Source: Linanthus parryae
Taxonomy: Eukaryota; Streptophyta; Magnoliopsida; Ericales; Polemoniaceae
Assembly: GCA_023055425.1 (NCBI GenBank)
Contig: JALGPY010000003.1
Span: 65,456,991 to 65,520,990, forward strand
Direction: 5' to 3'
DNA length: 64,000 nucleotides
The translations under genes and the position numbers were made by a program. A model generated the notes under the pieces. It made no database searches, was not told the DNA's origin, and worked only from the letters and a program-made list of their open reading frames with translations. Positions 57,323 to 64,000 of this stretch are shown piece after piece; position 1 is the first letter of the stretch, and every line of letters begins with the position of its first letter.

Positions 57323-58615
57323 TTAAATAATATTCACTATTTTAGTGCGCAATTATTTAATGGACTTTATGTCCTTGATCTAAGCAATCCTGTCTACAAC
57401 ATTAATACCAAGCGGATTAAAATAAATGACTTAAATCCTGCTTATTTATGGCACTGTCATTTAGGCCACATAAATGAGAAACGTGTATCTAGACTCCATA
57501 AGGATGGATTACTAGACTCATTTGATTTTGAATCATATGAGACATGTGAGGCTTGTTTGTTGGAAAAAATGACAAAGTCCCCTTTCAATAAGAAAGGTGA
57601 GAGGACTAGTGAGCAATTGGCGCTCATACATACCGATGTGTGTGGGCCATTTGCCACGCCTGCCAGGGGTGGTTATGTCTACTTCATTACATTTGTTGAT
57701 GATTACAGTAGATATGGATTTGTGTACCTCATGAGGGCAAAATCCGAATCCTTTGAAGTGTTCAAAGAATTCAAGAATGAAGTAGAGAAGCAACTTGGCA
57801 AAAGTATAAAGGCTCTACGATCGGATCGTGGAGGAGAATACTTGAGCCAAGAGTTTGACGACTATCTTAGAGAGTGTGGGATCGTGTCCCAACTCACTCC
57901 ACCCGGAACGCCACAATGGAATGGCGTGTCCGAGAGGAGGAATCGAACCCTATTGGATATGGTTCGATCTATGATGTGTCAAACCGATATTCTATTATCA
58001 TTTTGGGGCTACACTCTATTAAGTGCAGCTTTCACCATTAACCGTGTTCCATCTAAATCAGTCATGAAGACACCATAGGAGATGTGGAGTGGGAGGCGTC
58101 CCACACTGTCGTTCATGAGGATTTGGGGCTGCGATGTCTATGTAAAACGTTTACAGTCAGACAAGCTGGGGCCGAGATCGGATAAGTGTAAATTTGTGGC
58201 GTACCCTAAGGAAACTAAGGGTTACTACTTCTACAATCCAACCGAGAACAAAGTGTTTGTTGCTCGGACCGGCGTGTTTCTAGAAAGAGAGTTTGTCTCT
58301 AAAGAAGCAAGTGGGAGGAATGTAGAACTTGAAGAGGTTCAAGAACCACAAATCACTGAACCGATTATGGAACATGAGCAGGAACCACAAGTAGTTGTGG
58401 AGCAACCTATTCAGGTAACACAAGAGCTTCGTAGATCTAGTAGAGTGCGCCAGGAACCCGAGAGGTATGGACTTCTCGTAACTGATTCCAGTGACACGAT
58501 GCTCATAGATGATGAGCCTACTACCTATGAAGAGGCCATGAGCGGCCCAGACTCTCAGAAGTGGCTAGAAGCCATGAGATCCGAGATGGAATCCATGTAT
58601 ACCAACAAAGTATGA
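57323..58615 (+). pseudogene. Angela integrase, split by stop codons
   Basis: Same frame as gag. The zinc-binding part (LWHCHLGHINEKR...CEACLLEK) is followed by the catalytic core: HTDVCGPF, FVDDYSRYG, and PQWNGVSERRNRTLLDM after the Glu region. A TAG at 58076 falls in the conserved TP-x-EMW segment and a TGA at 58613 falls just before RT. The acidic linker (58300-58500) precedes RT. Confidence 0.9.
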
Positions 58616-60094
58616 ACTTTGGTTGAACCACCCGATGGGGCGCGGCCCATAGGGTGCAAGTGGGTCTTCAAGAAGAAGATTGACATGGATGGTAATGTGA
58701 TTACCTATAAGGGCCGATTGGTGGCTAAAGGATTCAGACAGATTCATGGTATTGACTATGATGAAACCTTTTCACCAGTCGCAATGACCAAATCCATCCG
58801 AATCCTACTTGCAATTGCAGCATACCATGACTATGAGATTTGGCATATGGATGTCAAAACAGCATTCCTTTATGGGAATCTCCTCGAGGACGTGTATATG
58901 ATACAGCCGGAGGGTTTTGAGGAGCCAAAGCAAGCCAACAAAGTCTGTAAGCTGCAACGATCCATTTATGGATTGAAGCAAGCTTCTAGGAGTTGGAATC
59001 GACGTTTTGATGAAGTGGTCAAAGAGTTTGGTTTCATCAGAAACGAAGATGAGTCTTGTGTCTACAAGAAGGTTATTGGGAGCTCTGTAGCTTTTTTGGT
59101 CTTGTATGTGGATGACATACTACTCATTGGAAACGACATTCCCATGCTGCAATCTGTTAAAGATTGGCTGGGAAAGTGTTTCTCAATGAAGGACTTAGGG
59201 GAAGCAGCCTATATACTCGGTATAAAGATCTATAGAGATAGATCTAAGAGGTTGCTAGGCCTAAGTCAAAGTACATATATTGACAAGGTGTTGAAACGGT
59301 TCAACATGCAAGATTCCAAGAAGGGATTCTTGCCCATGTCACATGGAATCACTCTTTCGAAAAGTGGTTGTCCCTCCAATGAGATTGAGAAGGAACGCAT
59401 GAGTAGAATCCCCTATGCCTCGGCCATAGGATCTATCATGTACGCCATGTTATGTACTAGACCAGATGTGTCATATGCCTTGAGTATGACAAGCAGATAC
59501 CAATCCAATCCGAGTGAGAGTCACTGGATTGCAGTCAAGAACATCCTACAGTACTTGAGAAGAACTAAGGATGCTTTCTTGATATTTGGCGGTGAGGAAG
59601 AGTTGCGTGTAAGGGGTTACACAGATGCAAGCTTCCAAACCGACAGAGATGACTTTAGATCACAGTCGGGATATATGTTTTGCCTGAATGGAGCAGCGGT
59701 GAGCTGGAAGAGTTCCAAGCAAGAGACGGTACCTGATTCTACAACAGAGGCTGAGTACATTGCTGCAAATGGCGCAGCAAAGGAAGCTGTTTGGATCAGA
59801 AAGTTTGTTTCTGAACTTGTTGTGGTCCCTAGCATTGCGGATCCAGTCGAGTTGTTCTGTGACAACACTGGGGCGATCGCGCAATCAAAGGAACCCAGGT
59901 CGCACCAGAAATCCAAGCACGTGCTCAGGAAGTTTCATCTGATTCGAGATATTATCGATAGAGGAGACTTTCGGATATGCAAGATTCCTACAGATGATAA
60001 TCTGTCAGACCCGCTTACAAAGCCTCTCACGCAGTGGAAGCATGAAGGGCACACTAGGAGTATGGGCATACGAGATGCGCCAGATTGGCTCTAG
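58616..60094 (+). CDS. Angela RT and RNase H
   Basis: About 490 open codons. The RT motifs are GCKWVFKKKIDMDGN, KGFRQIHGIDYDETFSPV, MDVKTAFLYG and the catalytic YVDDILLIGND. RNase H follows with YTDASFQTDRDD, STTEAEYIAA and the closing DPLTKPLTQWKHEGH. All catalytic boxes are intact. It is cut off from integrase by the TGA at 58613. Confidence 0.92.
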   Translation, partial: TLVEPPDGARPIGCKWVFKKKIDMDGNVITYKGRLVAKGFRQIHGIDYDETFSPVAMTKSIRILLAIAAYHDYEIWHMDVKTAFLYGNLLEDVYMIQPEGFEEPKQANKVCKLQRSIYGLKQASRSWNRRFDEVVKEFGFIRNEDESCVYKKVIGSSVAFLVLYVDDILLIGNDIPMLQSVKDWLGKCFSMKDLGEAAYILGIKIYRDRSKRLLGLSQSTYIDKVLKRFNMQDSKKGFLPMSHGITLSKSGCPSNEIEKERMSRIPYASAIGSIMYAMLCTRPDVSYALSMTSRYQSNPSESHWIAVKNILQYLRRTKDAFLIFGGEEELRVRGYTDASFQTDRDDFRSQSGYMFCLNGAAVSWKSSKQETVPDSTTEAEYIAANGAAKEAVWIRKFVSELVVVPSIADPVELFCDNTGAIAQSKEPRSHQKSKHVLRKFHLIRDIIDRGDFRICKIPTDDNLSDPLTKPLTQWKHEGHTRSMGIRDAPDWL

Positions 60095-60108
60095 TGCAAG
60101 TGGGAGAC
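60095..60108 (+). other. Polypurine tract of Angela
   Basis: CAAGTGGGAGAC lies directly before TGTTGG. Confidence 0.8.
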
Positions 60109-61543
60109 TGTTGGAATAGATGCCCTAGAGGCAATCTAGTTTAGTATGAATTATTTGTGGCTAGAAATTCATTTATTATTTATTGGATATTTAATATAAT
60201 GAAGTCCTTAGATTTACAATTGTGTTGTTTATCTTAAATATCCCTAGTCAAGTATAATGATTAATGGGACAATCATCTATAGACTAGTATGGGGTTGGAT
60301 TGATATGGAGATATCACGATCCAACACGTAGGTGTGCATTATGGAATGTTGCACTGGATTGACCCATCTCCGAGAAGGCTACATACATGTTATGTTGAGT
60401 CACAAGCGCTTCTCGCGGTGCAATGGTATTGTCATCCTTAGACTTCAAGTCACTAGATATTCTAGTTGTGGATTATTGTGATTTTGGTAGCGTTAAACGC
60501 TACACCGTAACTGGGTAGTTATAAAGGCGTGTACTGGATACAATAAGAAGCAAGCTTAGAGATCGTAGTGTACGTAGATAGAATTTGTCCCTCCCACATA
60601 ACGGGAGCAAATATCCTAGGCCACTCGAGGGATAGTGCTTATAGAATGTCTGGCCAGACTCAAATAAATCAATATGGGATATTGATGTTATTTGCACGAA
60701 TAAGGCTATTCCCATGGATCGAGAAACTATGGATTGGATATACGAGTGTGACTTGTATGTCTCGTGTCCAATCCGGATATAGAGACAAAGGGATGAGACA
60801 ATTACTTGTACAAAGATTGTCAAGATGACTATTCTATTAGTTGGCTAGAATGGATGTTTTGCTAGAGACCGCTCCATATTAGCAAATAGTTGCTACCAAC
60901 TAGATAGAACCTATGGGGTCACACGCTATATAGATTTGAACTAGATTTGAGAATTATTTAATTCGATTAATTAATTAGAATGATCACTTTGCAAAACCTT
61001 GCAAACTTAGTAGGGACTAATTTGCAAGGAAGGGACTAAAATGAATTCTAGTAGGACTAGAATAAGTCCTTTAGGTAGTTGGCAAGGAGTTGTTGGACTA
61101 TATAAAGGACCTTCCTTCCTTCCTTCCTTCCCACATAACTTATGCTCATTATTGAACATAACAAAGAGTGGGAGAGAACAAAAGGAGAGAGAGAGCAAGC
61201 AACAAAGGGACCCGACCGCCCCTTTGCCGCCGCCCGTCCCCGTCGGCCACAAGGAGGCCGAGACCCTCCTTTTGGGTCTCGTTTTGCATGATTCTTCTTC
61301 CTCTTCCTCTTCCGGGCTAGCACCAAGGACTTGGGAGATTCTAGGATCAACTCTAGGCGTGGATCAACCGTAGAGAACGTGACACAATTCGCGTTTGAAG
61401 TCATCAAAGGAGAACCCTAAGGTGTGTTATGATTTCTTACCCTTACCATCGTTATGTCTCTTGACTTGTGATCCTTGGAGGGTTTTGCATGGTTTTATGA
61501 TTGTTTGTGTTTCCGTTGCGCATCCATGAATCAAAACCCTACA
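60109..61543 (+). repeat. Angela 3' LTR
   Basis: 1,435 bp, close to identical with the 5' LTR; differences include one extra CTTC unit after the TATA box (61099). It ends CCCTACA before TAGAG. Confidence 0.93.
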
Positions 61544-61548
61544 TAGAG

Positions 61549-62977
61549 TATGGAAACTTTTTGCAAAACTCAGATTTTAACTAATTGGCTTTGTATGTAA
61601 CTCAAATCTCAAGGCCTTGAGATTTAGAAAACTGTCAGAAGCTTTCAAAGGCAAAATAGAAAGCTTCAAGGCCTTGAACTACTATAGGTTCTAAACAGCT
61701 TATAAACCCTAGTTTGATTTGAGTTGTGGGCAACAGAAAATAACAAAACTGTAAAGTAAAGAACACAACGCAATTTACAGAGTTCAGTCCCAATGGACCT
61801 AATCTCTGCCTGAGGGATCTAATCCCACCAGGATTGGGCAAACACTTCTTATTACTCACACAAAAACAGCCCTAGATCTTCAAGCCTAACTGATTTCCCT
61901 TACACCTATACAGCTTGTGGTTCCAAACCTATCTAGTATCAGCTACTAACTGTTGAGCTAACAAGAACCTCTTGTTGTTCACTTGAAAAACCAACCACTA
62001 GATTTAGTGAGGTTTTAGATATACAAAATATAAGCAGATTACAAAACAGATGAATAACACAGTAGAAGAATAAGCTTGTGAAGCAAAGATGTGTTCTTCT
62101 GGAAACTGGAATGATTGATCTTCTGAAATCTAGAATTGAAGCTCGAATGCCTGTGTGTTTGAATGAATGATCTCCCACGAATTTGTCACCTTTCTCTTAG
62201 TATTCTGCAAGCCTCCTCCTTTTCAAAAATTCAAACCAGTCTCTTATCTACTCACTGCAACTGAATGAGAGATTTTAGGATCTCAATTCCTACAAATCCT
62301 CTTTCTGTTTTCAACTGCAATTCAAACAGCTCTGAGTAGATATCCGTTGGAGTTTGTTGAGATTGTATTTGCACGTTTAACAAACCTGCAACAACATTAA
62401 AGCATAGCAACAAAAAAATCCAGAAATATAGCATTACTAAGACTGTTCGGTTTTCCAGTTTCTAATGAAAACTGGTTAAAAGATTAGAACAATAATCTGA
62501 TTAACTTCTGACACATATAAATTATGATAAACCAGTTTAAGACTCTTAGAAGTCATTAAACAATCGCAATAATAAAGATCAAAACCCTGCAAGAAAGAAT
62601 CAAATTAGTTTTGTAAAACTGTCAGCAGCTCAAGGCACATCTCAAGGCCTTGAAGCTCTGAACATGCTTCACCGTCTGTCAAAGTTAAGTCCAGAAATCT
62701 TTGTTTCTCTCTGATCAGGACATCTGCAATTGTGTTAGATATGTAGTCAATGTAAACCATAAGTATATGCAGCAAATCTCTGATATATAAAATCAGGTAG
62801 CCAATCTGCAACACAAGATTGTTAGAACATGCAGCACAATAAAAACAACTCTCAAGGCTTTGAAGCTCTGTCAGTATCTCAAGGCCTTGGAGTATCAAAA
62901 ATTCTTTGGCTATGTATTTGTCTTTCATCAATCAAAACAATTACTTCTCAAAACACATTCAAGGGTCTTTGAGTCAA
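61549..62977 (-). repeat. SIRE-type 5' LTR, long part after the nested insertion
   Basis: Matches 45221-46657. It repeats the palindromic motif at about 61607, 61663, 62641, 62851 and 62876. Open frames here correspond to those in the other LTR and show no domain. Confidence 0.85.
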
Positions 62978-62982
62978 CCAAT

Positions 62983-64000
62983 TTGTATCCCAACGCAATC
63001 TCGGTTCAATTGGGCAAATAACTCCTTATTTATCCATCCCATGGATAATCCCAATTGGTTACTTCTAGTTTTTTAATATTTATTAAAATTACCCAGTTGC
63101 GTCCAGCCTCTTACTCCAACAATTGCACATTACTTGTTTGTGCCATTGCACCACATCAAGATGAATCAAGTCGCCCTGCACGAGCTTGATTAATCAAGAC
63201 TGTGATGAGTGTTAGAATAACGAGAAGGCAAAAATGCAATATTTTAAATTGAGGGATTTTTCTTTCAATTTTAATTTTTTTGTTGATCCATATCAACTTA
63301 TCTACTTATTTGGGTTGGGCAATCCCAAAATAAAATATTCAGGTTGTTAATTATCTTATTATCAATTGTGCATGCATCAACCATACACCAACAATAAATA
63401 ATAAGACAATAAAATAAACAATCACAAAAATAAAATTAACGTGACATGGATACGGACTCTAAACTAAGATATTCCCAAGCCAATGAGAATATCTATGAAC
63501 CCTAAAATAGCAAGCTCATATCCGTGCGCCTCCATCTTTTAGTCCATGCTCCATAGCTTTATGGAATGTCTTCATCTTGTGGTTTCTTTATTCTTTAGGA
63601 TTCTTCTCTAAACTAAGATATTCCCAAGGCAATGGGAATCTCCATGAACCCTAGAATAGCAAGCTCATCTCCATGTGCCTCCATCTTTTTGTCCATGCTC
63701 CATAGCTTTTGTGGATAGTTGCCATCTTGTGGTTTTTCCATGCTCCTTCTTCAAATCTTGGTTATCATCTACTCTATCTAATTCTAGCTAGCATCTAAAC
63801 TAAATAGGGAAATCTCACAAGTTTAGAAGAAGACCGGCTCGCAGACCGTAAAACTTAATTAAATATTACATTAAATTGATCAGCTCGCAGGCCGTAAAAA
63901 TAAACCAGAAAATAAACATCCACAACAAACCACAACCTAAGGCCATATCCAATCACCATAAAAATATCACATAAACAGTTAAAACCAATTTAACGCGCTT
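62983..64000 (-). mobile_element. Outer Angela-type Copia, leader region
   Basis: Reverse complement of an Angela leader (compare 54990-55880), including GGCCGTAAAA and AGCGCGTTAAA near the window end. It runs off the window, so the 5' LTR lies beyond 64000. Near 63457-63750 a segment of about 149 bp is duplicated head to tail. Confidence 0.82.

Larger units (their letters stand above)
53081..61543 (+). mobile_element. Complete Angela/BARE-type Copia element
   Basis: 8.46 kb. LTRs at 53081-54511 and 60109-61543 (TGTTGG...CTACA), primer site after the 5' LTR, polypurine tract before the 3' LTR and perfect TAGAG duplications at 53076-53080 and 61544-61548. The polyprotein occupies one frame from 56144 to 60094, broken only by stops at 57320, 58076 and 58613. 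The LTRs are nearly identical. Relatives lie at 702-18408 and 44691-45150/62983-64000. Confidence 0.95.
45151..62977 (-). mobile_element. SIRE/Maximus-type Copia element, carrying a nested Angela element
   Basis: Minus-strand element with 3' LTR 45151-46659 and 5' LTR 53011-53080 plus 61549-62977. Without the nest it is about 9.36 kb. The 5-bp sequence CCAAT at 45146-45150 recurs at 62978-62982; the right LTR end seems to lack its last two bases. SIRE/Maximus is proposed because gag has two zinc knuckles and a segment like KKAMMASWSDSDSSSDSD, and because a third ORF follows pol. Coding regions carry several stops and frameshifts, so it is not autonomous now. A Gly-Gly-free palindromic motif, TCAAGGCCTTGA, recurs throughout it. 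Confidence 0.85.

Overview
The window is nuclear DNA from a flowering plant, probably a eudicot. It has one intact intron-rich plant gene (VPS45), one plant gene broken by insertions, and LTR retrotransposons over most of the rest. Nothing bacterial, viral-episomal or CRISPR-like was seen. The species cannot be named from the sequence alone.

Layout. 1-701: a short Copia-type LTR with its polypurine tract, then a Copia integrase scrap. 702-18408: a minus-strand Angela/BARE-type Copia fragment (3' LTR plus RNase H/RT). Its LTR is split by a 14.6 kb tandem Athila-like array (1666-16288) with three LTRs, two internal regions and a perfect TCCAC target duplication. Each internal region has a tRNA-Asp primer site and one unrecognised ORF with paired CxxC motifs, but no gag-pol. 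18409-19656: VPS45 upstream region. 19657-30781: VPS45, 13 exons, 568 aa, apparently intact. 31440-44259: an unrecognised minus-strand host gene, convergent with VPS45, whose coding exon is split at 32415/43926 by a solo-LTR-like element. That LTR carries a 20-bp-period array of heat-shock elements in front of a TATA box, and is itself split by a complete Athila element (32924-43727, TSD CCAAC). This Athila has kept gag and protease but lost RT, RNase H and the integrase core by an in-frame deletion.

From about 44690 to the window end is a three-layer nest: a minus-strand Angela Copia (44690-45150 and 62983-64000) contains a minus-strand SIRE/Maximus-type Copia (45151-62977), which contains a plus-strand Angela Copia (53081-61543, TSD TAGAG). 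The innermost element is the youngest; its pol frame is continuous except for three stop codons.

The most unusual signals are: (1) the heat-shock-element LTR inside a gene; (2) a paired-hairpin module conserved in non-coding DNA of both Athila families; (3) a palindrome, TCAAGGCCTTGA and variants, scattered about 25 times through the SIRE element including its coding linkers; (4) ten copies of CTGCGTATATACGCAG or close variants in the deleted Athila; (5) the unknown zinc-ribbon-like ORF in the tandem Athila array. All element names rest on motifs read by eye, not on database searches.
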